Under the pieces are notes generated by a model, which did no database searches, was not told the origin of the DNA, and saw only the letters and a program-made list of their open reading frames with translations. A DNA stretch of 27,341 nucleotides. Source: a virus. The stretch lies in the IMG/VR virus record IMGVR_UViG_3300013010_000052, positions 1 to 27,341 of that record; one strand, given 5' to 3'. Within the stretch, counting starts at the first letter, position 1. Each line of letters begins with the position of its first letter. The translations under genes and the position numbers were made by a program. This document shows positions 1 through 9,200 of this stretch, in pieces.

Positions 1-129
1 AATAGGTTCTTTAATCATAGAGCCTGGCATCTTATTTAAGTATGGCTTATACTTATCTGAAATTTCCTTAGGTATAAAATTTCTAGGGAATTCAAATTTA
101 AACTGATTATTTCTTGCGCTTAATATCAT
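1..129 (-). CDS. Partial unidentified protein, N-terminal 43 residues, runs off left edge
   Basis: An ATG at 129-127 opens a frame that stays open to base 1, giving 43 codons. The protein begins MILSARNNQFKFEFPRNF and continues with a Lys/Pro/Tyr-rich stretch ending ...MPGSMIKEPI. The start follows the stop of the 344-residue gene by 10 bases, with the A-rich leader AATTAATAAAAA usual in this window, which supports it as a real start. I do not recognise the family. As the next gene of the late operon it is probably another virion or tail protein, but that rests on position only. No signal peptide or membrane segment is visible in the part present. Confidence 0.8.
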   Translation of the reverse strand, partial: MILSARNNQFKFEFPRNFIPKEISDKYKPYLNKMPGSMIKEPI

Positions 130-139
130 TTTTTATTAA

Positions 140-1174
140 TTATTCTATTTCAAGGTTAAAGTCACTAGTAAACGGTTTTGTAAATATTGGGTTTTTAGAT
201 GTATTAAACTCTTGTAATAATCCTGCTGCTTGTTTATTATATCTTATCTGTTTTGCTTTGGTAGATCCTGCTGCTTTTTTTGTTAATGCCCTTATTTGAG
301 ACCTTTTCTTTTTTAATCTCTCTGCTCGCTGTGCTATTAATTGAGCATTCTTTAAGGCTAACTCTGACTCAGTAGAACCTAGCTGCTCAGTCAATATAGC
401 CAGCTCATTAGTTAATTCTAAATTAGATGCTTCTAGTCCAGATATTGTTGCAGTTTGATCTTCATCTAATGAAATCATTTCAGCTAATGTTTTTTTATAA
501 TTATTTATAATTCTTTGCTTACCTGCTAAATCTCTAGAATATAGTAATGCTTGAGCGTTTAGTTTATCCGTCATGTTTTGCTGCACCGAATCTTGTAAAT
601 TTAAAAATGTTCCAGTATACAGCACGCTCTCGTCACTTACACCATTCTCATCTTCCATTCTAGTAGAAATATAAAAATTTTGATTATCTAATGCTAAAAT
701 CTTTTTTGAATCTTCTTTACTTATTCTAAACAAAACTTGTCCTTGCGAAAGGTCTACTTCTTGTACTTGTGTCCAATTAGGTACTCTTATTTCATCATTC
801 TCACCCACAAATACTAATGTTAAAGTTCCAACATTGCTAAGATCTATTGGTGTATCTGTTGTATTAATAACATCATCAGCTGACGAAGAAATACCAGGTA
901 TTGCTTTAGAGTTAGAACTACTTGGTCTTATTTCAGAAGTTTCATCAAATAGTGTAAAAATAACATAATCATCAAATGGTGATATTCTAATAACACCATC
1001 ACCTTGTGGTAAAGGTTCTGCACTAGGGTTTAAAGAAGTAAATCTTTTAAAATATTCCGACTCTTCCTTAGTAACTGATATATTACTCTGAACCCCTAAA
1101 GGCTTTGTAGTAACCTTAGGTTTATTAGTATTAGTTGCTGATATACTTTTTGAATTATTCTGTTGCGCTGCCAT
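140..1174 (-). CDS. Structural-type protein with beta-rich N-terminal half and C-terminal coiled coil (344 aa)
   Basis: I do not recognise a named family. Residues 1-35 are a Ser/Asn/Thr/Lys-rich flexible leader. Residues about 60-195 alternate hydrophobic and polar residues (for example VIRISPFDDYVIFTLFD at 61-77), consistent with a beta-sandwich. Residues about 235-300 carry heptad-like leucines and glutamates (SGLEASNLELTNELAILTEQ at 245-264), suggesting a parallel coiled coil. Residues 284-315 are strongly basic (RAERLKKKRSQIR). The layout of globular head plus trimerising stalk is common in phage tail-attached or receptor-binding proteins, and the neighbours are tail genes, so a virion role is inferred. 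The ATG lies inside the end of the 461-residue gene, overlapping it by 20 bases in another frame, so the two are probably translationally coupled. The next in-frame Met comes only after the beta domain, so this start is the credible one. Confidence 0.6.
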   Translation of the reverse strand: MAAQQNNSKSISATNTNKPKVTTKPLGVQSNISVTKEESEYFKRFTSLNPSAEPLPQGDGVIRISPFDDYVIFTLFDETSEIRPSSSNSKAIPGISSSADDVINTTDTPIDLSNVGTLTLVFVGENDEIRVPNWTQVQEVDLSQGQVLFRISKEDSKKILALDNQNFYISTRMEDENGVSDESVLYTGTFLNLQDSVQQNMTDKLNAQALLYSRDLAGKQRIINNYKKTLAEMISLDEDQTATISGLEASNLELTNELAILTEQLGSTESELALKNAQLIAQRAERLKKKRSQIRALTKKAAGSTKAKQIRYNKQAAGLLQEFNTSKNPIFTKPFTSDFNLEIE

Positions 1175-2540
1175 CGGTTTCTGTTATTGTTTGTATTTTT
1201 GCTGGTGAAATTGCAGCCTTTACATTTATTCTATCTCTGAAAGAAGTAACATATTTAGTTTTTACAACTAATTGCTCCACAATCTGTGTACTAGTTTGAC
1301 CAGGTGCATTTCCTGCACCTCCATTATTAACTATAATATTTTCACCAGCATCTGGTGCTATTTGATTATATACATTAGCTACGGTTGGCACAACTCCTAA
1401 ATTTATTTTCATTAATCTTCTACCATATTTATTTACATCAAATGAAGTCAATTTAGCAACCTTTACTATTTGTGTATTATCTGAGCGATTATAAATTCTT
1501 AACATATAATTAATAGAAAAAGATGCAGCTATTGCACTGTTAAGAATTATAGGCCTAAATAAAATAGGTTCATCAAAGTTAGTAGTTTGTGTAAATACTT
1601 GCGTGCTTGTTTTAATAAAGTTAGTGTTAATTTGTTCACTCACATTAATTTCATGAAACACTACATTATCAGCACCACCTGAAGCCGCATTTAATTGACT
1701 TATAAAATTAGAAAAGGTTGAGCCTGTTACTTGCCCACTTAGTTCAAAATAATCCCCACCATCCGATTCTTTAACCTCCGCGTACACTTCATCGTATATA
1801 TCTCTGCTTGGGAAGGTTGCAGCATTTATTTCTTCAACATCATAATAACTATAACCATTATCTACAGTAGTATTATAAATACCCGTTGCTTTAAAGGTAA
1901 TAGTTGGTGTACTTAAAAACCCTTGCCCCTCTGTTAACTTATAACCTAAGCCATTTGATACAGCAGCCTGAAATTCATTATTCATAAAATATAATGAAGG
2001 TACTCTCCACTCTATATAACTAGCATAGAGCTTATCGTTTATTAAAACAGGATCAGGATTAAATACAGGCGTATCAGTTGTAAGAAAATTAATAGAAGAT
2101 AAGTTAAGAAGCACGCCATCTCTTCTAGGTACTAATGTTTCAAATATTATTCCATCATAACCAGTAAAAGTAAAACCTGCAATAAAATGAACTCTAATTT
2201 TATCGTATGCAATATCTTGCTGAGGAGAAAATGTTTGTAGCAAATTAACACTATCAGTTAATAGTGGATCAAAATCATTATAAGGTACACCCACATCAGT
2301 ATCTAAATATGCATACTGTGTATTGTTGCTATTAATAGAAGCAACAGATATATCTCTATAATTCCCCATTTCCAAAGCTACACTCTCTGTATTAAAAAGG
2401 TAGCTTCCACCAGTATGCTCATCCCTCATAATTTCAATAGGATAATTAGTCGTATCGAATTCAGTAGGATCAGATTGGCTAGTGTAAATATACTCTAGTA
2501 ATATACCGTCTGCTATTTGTAAAAACTTAGATGATTCCAT
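1155..2540 (-). CDS. Probable virion structural protein, beta-rich (461 aa)
   Basis: Family not recognised. The protein is acidic and rich in Thr, Asn, Ile, Tyr and Asp, with repeated short beta-strand patterns and no catalytic motif, signal peptide or membrane helix, as is typical of tail or baseplate decoration proteins. It begins MESSKFLQIADGILLEYIYT. An N-terminal region to about residue 180 (VRVHFIAGF-type strands and EWRVPSLYFMNNEFQ) is followed by a second beta-rich region with SFSINYMLRIYNRSDNTQIV at about residues 337-356. A Gly/Asn/Ala-rich linker (NNGGAGNAPGQTS) then leads to a short C-terminal tail. It sits 13 bases after the 260-residue membrane protein gene and runs 20 bases into the next gene. 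The start has an AAATAAATAAAAAGA leader. A tail-associated role is inferred from context only. Confidence 0.6.
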   Translation of the reverse strand: MESSKFLQIADGILLEYIYTSQSDPTEFDTTNYPIEIMRDEHTGGSYLFNTESVALEMGNYRDISVASINSNNTQYAYLDTDVGVPYNDFDPLLTDSVNLLQTFSPQQDIAYDKIRVHFIAGFTFTGYDGIIFETLVPRRDGVLLNLSSINFLTTDTPVFNPDPVLINDKLYASYIEWRVPSLYFMNNEFQAAVSNGLGYKLTEGQGFLSTPTITFKATGIYNTTVDNGYSYYDVEEINAATFPSRDIYDEVYAEVKESDGGDYFELSGQVTGSTFSNFISQLNAASGGADNVVFHEINVSEQINTNFIKTSTQVFTQTTNFDEPILFRPIILNSAIAASFSINYMLRIYNRSDNTQIVKVAKLTSFDVNKYGRRLMKINLGVVPTVANVYNQIAPDAGENIIVNNGGAGNAPGQTSTQIVEQLVVKTKYVTSFRDRINVKAAISPAKIQTITETDGSATE

Positions 2541-2553
2541 TCTTTTTATTTAT

Positions 2554-3336
2554 TTACCATTGTAAAAACTTTGGTGTATAATTTAAACCTATACCTACGT
2601 ATGGGCTAATCTGATCTCCAGTTAAACCAACACCTAGTTGTAAACCAAGGCCTAATGTTTTTCTATTTTCATATTGTAAACCTTTAAATGCTTTACTCTT
2701 TTGATTAATCAATATCCCTTCAGCACTATTAAATGTAGTACCAGGATAATCGGTTAAAAGATTTACAAATAATTCTTTTGTTTTATTATCTCTTATCAAT
2801 GACGCGGTTAAAAATATGTTTTGCTGTAATTCAATATTAGCATTTCCAAAAGTTATAAGACTATCAGTAGTTTCATAAGGTATTAATCCATCAATAGCTC
2901 TAAAACTTTTGCCCCATTCTTTTTTATCTGAAAATGTTAAAGCTGAACTAAAATCACCAATAACAGTATTCACTACCGTATCTAATATAATAACAGGAAC
3001 TTCTACAATAACTTCTTTAATTACAGTTTCAGTTTTAATAATAGTTAACGGCGGTTTATTTTTTTCAAATTTTAACTCACCTTTAATTTCATCTAATGAC
3101 AAATTTAATGCTCTTATCTGAGCAATAGAATTACCGTCCTTATCTACGTAATTTTGGATTGTATCTAATGAAGCTTTCCAATTATTAGTAATTCTACTAG
3201 CCTCACCTTTCGCTAAAGTTGTCTGTTCACACTGTCTAAATAATAAAATACATAGCACTACAATACCACCTAACAAAAACATTCTAGTGTTTTTAGGATC
3301 AGTAAGTATTCCTATTATGTTTTTTAGTATTATCAT
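2554..3336 (-). CDS. Membrane-anchored envelope protein, candidate spanin-like or lysis-associated (260 aa)
   Basis: One N-terminal transmembrane helix is clear at residues 18-34 (RMFLLGGIVVLCILLFRQCE), preceded by Lys and Arg and followed by a helical region (about 45-92). The bulk is therefore predicted to lie in the periplasm. A Pro/Val/Ile-rich strand segment (about 94-122) precedes a mixed domain. The last 34 residues end in a glycine/aromatic beta-hairpin pattern (LGLGLQLGVG and SPYVGIGLNY) finishing in Trp. I associate such endings with Bacteroidetes phage membrane proteins of the DUF6808/DUF6549 kind, from memory and not from a search. The gene overlaps the 80-residue gene by ATGA, so they are probably translationally coupled. 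Single-pass anchor, long periplasmic part and a C-terminus suited to the outer membrane fit a spanin or an anchored lysis factor. An outer-membrane-interacting structural or superinfection protein is the alternative. Cys29 and Cys36 lie in and just after the helix; I see no lipobox. Confidence 0.5.
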   Translation of the reverse strand: MIILKNIIGILTDPKNTRMFLLGGIVVLCILLFRQCEQTTLAKGEASRITNNWKASLDTIQNYVDKDGNSIAQIRALNLSLDEIKGELKFEKNKPPLTIIKTETVIKEVIVEVPVIILDTVVNTVIGDFSSALTFSDKKEWGKSFRAIDGLIPYETTDSLITFGNANIELQQNIFLTASLIRDNKTKELFVNLLTDYPGTTFNSAEGILINQKSKAFKGLQYENRKTLGLGLQLGVGLTGDQISPYVGIGLNYTPKFLQW

Positions 3337-3575
3337 AAACCTTCTTCATAAATTTCTTTTAGCTTATATGGAGTCACGTTGCTTTCTCCATATCTTTCTA
3401 TTAACTTATTCATGAATTTTTTTTCTTTACCTTTCATTTGATCTAATTCATCAAAGAGGTCATCTCTTTTTTCAGCAAGACTAACTATACTCTTTTGCAT
3501 AAGTTCAATAGAAGTTTCAATTTCTTTATACCTATTTATAAAACTTGCTAATTCCTTTCTTTCTTTTTTTGTCAT
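3333..3575 (-). CDS. Small coiled-coil protein (80 aa), coupled to the membrane protein gene
   Basis: An all-helical, highly charged protein beginning MTKKERKELASFINRYKEIE. Residues about 8-55 show heptad spacing (Ile/Leu/Met every three to four positions), predicting one long coiled coil. The C-terminal YGESNVTPYKLKEIYEEGL looks like a short capping helix. No membrane segment or signal is seen, so it should be cytoplasmic unless carried by a partner. Its TGA stop is embedded in the start of the 260-residue membrane protein (ATGA overlap), which usually means fixed stoichiometry or a functional pair. The codons GAA GAA GGT just before the overlap also give a weak purine-rich run ahead of that next start. 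No family recognised. Confidence 0.6.
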   Translation of the reverse strand: MTKKERKELASFINRYKEIETSIELMQKSIVSLAEKRDDLFDELDQMKGKEKKFMNKLIERYGESNVTPYKLKEIYEEGL

Positions 3576-3584
3576 TCTCTTTAA

Positions 3585-3592
3585 TATTTATA
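3585..3592 (-). promoter_or_regulatory. Candidate T4-type late promoter box TATAAATA
   Basis: On the minus strand the 22-base gap between the 879-residue fibre gene and the 80-residue gene contains an exact TATAAATA, the -10 element that serves as the whole late promoter in T4. It lies 9 bases before the ATG at 3575, so a transcript starting about 7 bases downstream would have almost no leader. The same octamer occurs by chance several times inside genes in this A/T-rich DNA, so the intergenic position is the only extra support. Confidence 0.25.
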
Positions 3593-3597
3593 TTATT

Positions 3598-6237
3598 TTA
3601 TGGTGTGGCGATCGTATATTCATTAGTACCTATGCCTGGTCCTAGGTAAGTGGACATTACTGAACCGTTAGAGTTACCTCCAGAAAGGTACCCTTTTTGG
3701 AATATCGGTGGTGCTACTAATGACCAACCTGGTGTAAAATCATTATTAAAAACAGGCCCAGTTGTAGTATTACCGTTCACAAAAGTTTCTTCGAAACCAC
3801 TCCACTGTAATGTATAGTTAACTCTAAACCATCGCGGGGGTTGGTTTAGTGAGGGAAACTGCGCAGTGGTAACGTTGCCAGTTCCAATAGGGTTACTATA
3901 CCTATTACCTCCATTTTGGATACGCTGTGCATGCTTCATTCTTAAATTAATGTTAGCCATAAGTGGAATGGATGTAGAAGGTGGGGGAGAACTTACTGCG
4001 ATATGACCAGTAACTGAAAGAAGTTCAACATGAAGTCTTTGTCCACTTGCCCAATCCCCCGGAGGAGGAAGTAACCTAAAGGTAAAATCCATCCCGGCAC
4101 TCCCAGGGCTATACAAACCACCGTTTATATAGTTAATATAATTATAAGCGCCCACATTCCAAGGGCCTACCATTATTCTAAGAAATGGGCTAGCAACTTC
4201 TATGTCAGCATTGGACATTACAGTCGCAAAACAGTCTATTCGTCCACCGGATGCTGTTATGTTATCTGTTCCTAAATCGGATATCCCATTCTTTCCACCC
4301 CATATCATTCGGTTACTAACCTTAGTCATATTCTTATCAACCTTAAACTTTTCACCAGCTGGATTATATGTTCCATTCTGAGGAAAGTTTTCATCATCAT
4401 TAAAGAAGATTCCATGTTGTAAAGTGGGTGCAGAAACAGTAGCAAAACCTTTTCCAACAATTACTGATGAGTTAGTAAAATCATGCCAAGCTTCTTGTAT
4501 CACGCCAGGATTTAGGAACGCGTTAGGGTCACCGTTTAGTTTAATTGTTGAACCTGTTGGATAATAAGCTGACCCGGTATCTACGTATATAGTGGAAGTA
4601 GTATGAGGGGTACCTGCTGCAAATCCCTGTAGCAAAAATGCAACTCTACCTGTAATACTTATTAAATCGTCTTGAACACCCGGGCTTGTAGTATTGGTAT
4701 AATTTAATGTAATACTAGCGTTAGTTCGATAATCAGCAGGGGTTGTAAAAGGTCTACCTATTTCAATAGCACCATTAGAGTTTACTGCCCCTAGCCCTAA
4801 TTGTATTTTTTGGCCTGAAAAGTTGGAGTTTATTTTTAAGTTAACACCTGAGTTACCAGTTCCACTTGCAAGTAGCTGCATCTCCGTTTTTGATACAATA
4901 ATACTACCAAATCCTAGACTACCAGGATCAGCAACAATTATATTTGCCTGGTTTTCACTAGTTATATTAGTTGTACCGCTTGCGTGACTATCTATATTAA
5001 TATTACCGGCAACTGCTAACGCTTCATTAGTAGCTATGTTAATATTACCACCACCAACAGATGTAATATCTATAGGATTAACGGTGGTACTAATAAATGC
5101 ATTGCTTGTACTTAGGCCTATGTTGTTAGGATTTACTGTTAATGTTATTGAATCATCACTTAAGAGATTAATATTTGAATTTGCAGCAACTCCAAAAGTA
5201 TCAACGTCAAATCTAACCCCGCCAGTATATACAGGATTTGTGGCTAATATACCAATACCAGGCCCAAACGTAGATTTTGTTTGTGACAGTGCAGCACCTA
5301 AAGTGTTAACTGTAAATGTTGGAACCGTCGAGCCTGTTAAAGCTGCTAATGTAAATGTAACATTGCTATTATCACCAGCAATTTCTAATGCTCCCTTTGT
5401 ACCAGTTTCAAATAACATACCATTCCCTGCTCTATATTGATGCCCTCTTTTTGCTGCATCTACAATATATCCAGTATATTGATTTGAATCACCAACAGTC
5501 CCTGCCTTAGGTACACTAACAGTAAAAGTATCATCAGTTCCTAAGCTTATTGATGATAAGTTATCTAAATTATTTTGTTCATAATGTGAAGATGGAGTTA
5601 AACCACCTCCCATAAACTTTATTGCGCTAGAACCGGCATCACCTTGCCTAATTAGTACTGAAAGAAGTGATGAGTCAAGTGCACCTGCAAGAGCAGATGT
5701 TATTTGAAATTTGTTATTTAAAATCCCAGGATTTGAATCACTTGGGCTAGCTATACCGAATGATGCTACTGGTACCCCTTGGTTTTCCGTTGTTACAAAT
5801 TCATCAGGAGCAGAAAATAAAGAAGGGTAAGAAACATTGTCATTCACCGCGACATAATTTCCAGACCCATCATTACCAAATTGACCCCATCCAACAGCAC
5901 TACCTTGCGGTCCAGTCTGACCAGTTAAATTAATTCCAGTATCAAACCAAGTTAATCCTGTATATTCCCAAACCTGACCATCATCTCGTAAATACTTATC
6001 ATATTGTAATGGTATTATCCCCGGGCCTGGTGGTGTTACATTTGGATTATCAGTACCTTCATACCACTCGGACCCTCTTTCTCCTCTTCCTCCTATTGGG
6101 CCGGATGGTCCTAATGGTCCAGGAGGTCCTACTGGGCCACCACCGTTTAACAGTAATTGATCAAAGTTAAAATTAATTTTATCAACTGCCTGAGAAATAG
6201 TATCAGATGCAAGTAGATCTTGTATGGTAATTGCCAT
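3598..6237 (-). CDS. Tail fibre-like protein with collagen-like repeats (879 aa)
   Basis: A probable host-contacting fibre. Residues 1-30 (MAITIQDLLASDTISQAVDK...) form a short docking module resembling the N-terminus of the 213-residue protein encoded at 17004-17645. Residues 34-54 are seven collagen Gly-X-Y triplets (GPV GPP GPL GPS GPI GGR GER). Then comes a DGQVWEYTGLTWFDTGINLTG motif region (86-106) of the type often found between collagen-like segments in phage fibres, followed by three more triplets (106-114). The long middle (about 115-680) is Asn/Thr/Ser/Gly/Ile-rich with repeating short strands, consistent with a beta-helical or beta-prism shaft. The C-terminal 200 residues contain Trp/Pro/Arg clusters (LQWSGFEETFVNGN), suggesting a globular tip. 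There are no chaperone or sialidase signatures. The start is fixed by the docking module. A/T-rich leader, no Shine-Dalgarno. Confidence 0.75.
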   Translation of the reverse strand: MAITIQDLLASDTISQAVDKINFNFDQLLLNGGGPVGPPGPLGPSGPIGGRGERGSEWYEGTDNPNVTPPGPGIIPLQYDKYLRDDGQVWEYTGLTWFDTGINLTGQTGPQGSAVGWGQFGNDGSGNYVAVNDNVSYPSLFSAPDEFVTTENQGVPVASFGIASPSDSNPGILNNKFQITSALAGALDSSLLSVLIRQGDAGSSAIKFMGGGLTPSSHYEQNNLDNLSSISLGTDDTFTVSVPKAGTVGDSNQYTGYIVDAAKRGHQYRAGNGMLFETGTKGALEIAGDNSNVTFTLAALTGSTVPTFTVNTLGAALSQTKSTFGPGIGILATNPVYTGGVRFDVDTFGVAANSNINLLSDDSITLTVNPNNIGLSTSNAFISTTVNPIDITSVGGGNINIATNEALAVAGNINIDSHASGTTNITSENQANIIVADPGSLGFGSIIVSKTEMQLLASGTGNSGVNLKINSNFSGQKIQLGLGAVNSNGAIEIGRPFTTPADYRTNASITLNYTNTTSPGVQDDLISITGRVAFLLQGFAAGTPHTTSTIYVDTGSAYYPTGSTIKLNGDPNAFLNPGVIQEAWHDFTNSSVIVGKGFATVSAPTLQHGIFFNDDENFPQNGTYNPAGEKFKVDKNMTKVSNRMIWGGKNGISDLGTDNITASGGRIDCFATVMSNADIEVASPFLRIMVGPWNVGAYNYINYINGGLYSPGSAGMDFTFRLLPPPGDWASGQRLHVELLSVTGHIAVSSPPPSTSIPLMANINLRMKHAQRIQNGGNRYSNPIGTGNVTTAQFPSLNQPPRWFRVNYTLQWSGFEETFVNGNTTTGPVFNNDFTPGWSLVAPPIFQKGYLSGGNSNGSVMSTYLGPGIGTNEYTIATP
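6076..6138 (-). repeat. Collagen-like Gly-X-Y coding repeat
   Basis: Seven consecutive GXY triplets are encoded here, with GGTCCT/GGACC-type codon repeats visible on either strand. The segment is locally G/C-richer than its surroundings. Tandem glycine-proline codons like these can expand or contract by slippage, which would change fibre length. Confidence 0.85.
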
Positions 6238-6247
6238 CTTTAATTTT

Positions 6248-9200
6248 TTATTTTTTAATTATAGTAATACTCAACCCAAACGACTCAGTAAAACCATTCC
6301 TTTTGTTATATATTAGGCTAACATCAAATGGGTTTGTATTTAGCTTTTTTGAACCTACACCAGTATTAATGGATAAACCAGCCGAAACTTTTTCAGAATT
6401 AGTTAATTGGGCTGTTGTGTAATTTAATGGTGCTTTATTTCTAGTACTACTAACATAAAAATCTATATTTGAAATTTTATATAATTGTAATATATTTTGA
6501 GTTATGTATCTTTCCACATCATCGTCTAGTGTATTAGTATCACCAAAACTAAATTCATCTTTTATGTATTTCTTAAACTGTTCTTTAATTGGATTAAATA
6601 AATATTCAATGAGTCTTTTTTGTATAAATGTATAAAATATAACCGAAGTATCATTTTCTTGAGTCATAAATGTGCCATCAATTAAACTTGGTTGTTTTAT
6701 AGCATCCTTTTCAAACGGCGAATGTAAAAATGTTTCTAATTCTATAAGCTGTGGTACTTTTAAATACTTTGAGCCAAAGAATGATTTTTTTTCTGTCATT
6801 GCTTTAGTTCCAATAATAGATTCAATTAAAGATTTATCAATACTTTTTCTAAAATAAGCAGGTTCCCAATTAGATGACCATAAATAAAAATCCCTCTTAG
6901 TAATACCTACCTCATTAATTAACGGGTATAAACTTAAGTATGCACTATCAACAGAAAGTTCCAACACCGTTGATGGATCTTCTTCATTTACTTTATGATA
7001 AAACAGATTTTTTATTTGTCCAAAATTTTCAACATCTCCAGCATTAAATTGAGTATTTAAATATCTGCATAATTCCAATACTTTAAGCTTATAAGCACTA
7101 TCGGTAGGTAATGTAGAAAAATCTACATTTAAATAAGGATCCCTAAAACTAATTATTGGTAATGACGTAGGCTGGTAATATCCTGCATGTCTACCAATTG
7201 GTGAAATTCTAGGCTTCTTTTGTAATGAAAGATCATAGCCAATCACATCGGTTAAGTTAAAGACTGTAGGTTTAGCTGGGTCAGGTAAAACTCCTACATA
7301 TATAGATTTTAAAATATCAGCCTGTGCCCTAAGCTCTATAATAAAAGTTTGGGCAATCTCCCCGTTTTTATCTAATACTCTATTACCGTCTTTATCAATA
7401 GTTTCATATTCAATTGACGGATCTCCTTGGTTTACATTTTTAAATATAGTAGCAAAACCAATATCACGTAGTCTTGTTGTATATGCATTAAAGCCACCGC
7501 CTATAGATGAATATGAAACTTGTGATAGCGTTAAATTAGTTGGTGTTGGTCCACCTGGTACATGTACCATCCCGTTTTTCGTTATATTATTTATTGTTGC
7601 AAGAAACTGGCTATCTGATATTACTCTAGATATTCCACTAATTACATAAGTATCAGAACCAACTACAAATTCAATGTCATTAAAATTACCACTACTACCT
7701 ATAGTAATGTCCCGTAAAAATCGAGGAGGGTTTCCATTTATATCATTTATTCCTTGGACAACATATGAATTTAAGCCTATGTCAGTTGTGGTACTTGAAA
7801 AACTTATAGCACCTTGTACTACACCATCTTCAAATACAAAATCTGGTGGTGGTGCCATATTTGGAATTGGTTCACATGCATTAGGATTCCCAGCTGGGTA
7901 AACTTCATAATCACTTTCATATGAATATAGTGTAGTTCTGTCTATACTTTGGTCACCAACACCATTTATACAACCATTTTCTAGAGTTAAGAAAATCATC
8001 ATAACCACAGTTTTCCATTTATCATTTTTAATAAATTTAATCTGAGTTTCAGGTTTGTCTGGTGCATTAGGTATAAGCATTACTGAAAACCTATATTCAT
8101 TAAATCTTCCATCATTAATATATTTTAACGATTTTGCATTAAAGTCTGGTCTTATTTCCGGATTGGCTTTAGGCTTAGCTATTATTCTTACCCCTCTCAA
8201 AAAAGTTTCGGCAAAATTCTTTTCATCACCTCCACTAAATCTACCATACCTTAATTGCCTATCTATAAGATTAATATTACCACCAGAAGTAAACTTATCT
8301 ATTATAAAATAATCATTAAAATAATCTTGGTCTACTTTTTGAAACGTTCCTGGTGTATATACTGCTCCCGTAAAAGGATTTTCTTCTATAGTATCAGTTG
8401 GTGCAGTGTCTACATAACTCCATGAACTTTTAATTGCCTCATTACTAAAGTAATATGGAAACTCACACAGATAATACCATTCATGAGTAAACCCCTGTGG
8501 TTCTTGTCCTATAGAGTATTTAGATGGAGCAAAGTTATTTTGACCAAACGCCTCACTTAAATTTAAACTATACGGTAAGTTCCTAACATTTTTACCATCA
8601 TTTAACCACGACCATTTATTAATATATGGAATTACTCTAGATGCCACAGCTTGTTGCTTTAAAAAGTTTTCCTCTAACCTATTATATTCAGACTTAATAA
8701 TAGTATCAAATGTTTTGTCAGGGTCTGACTCCTTAAGCAAACCAATTAACTTAGAAAAGCCGCCATCAGAATAAAAGCTTCTAATTTCAGGATTGGCACT
8801 TATATTAATATAATCACCACCCGAGTTTGTTTGGTTATATTGTCGATGTTCGTAACTCAATTCGCCTAATTGGCTATACATTTCACTATAAAAATCAAAA
8901 TCAAAATCTCTAATTGGAAATATAGAAAATCTACCAAATGAAGATCTATAATCAGAATATAAGGCTACTTGTCCACTCCTAGTAATATTTATTTGATTAT
9001 CATTTAAAGTTATAATCACAAAATCATTAACATTTTCATATCCTATGATATTTCCACTATCATTTTTAATAGGATCATTTAAGTATGGGACCCAGTTTTG
9101 AATTTGTGCAAAACCATCTTTAGATTGAATATAATTACCAATACTAAACCTATCCTGGTCACCATTAGCAACTTTAAGCAATGATCCTTTAACATCGTTA

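Noticed and set aside
3533-3540. A second TATAAATA on the minus strand
   Set aside because: It lies inside the 80-residue gene in codons for INRYK. The octamer also occurs within several other genes, as expected by chance in A/T-rich DNA.
5036-5440. A 134-codon plus-strand open frame with apparent membrane-like stretches
   Set aside because: Antisense to the Asn/Thr/Gly-rich fibre shaft; the Leu/Val-rich look comes from reversing those codons.
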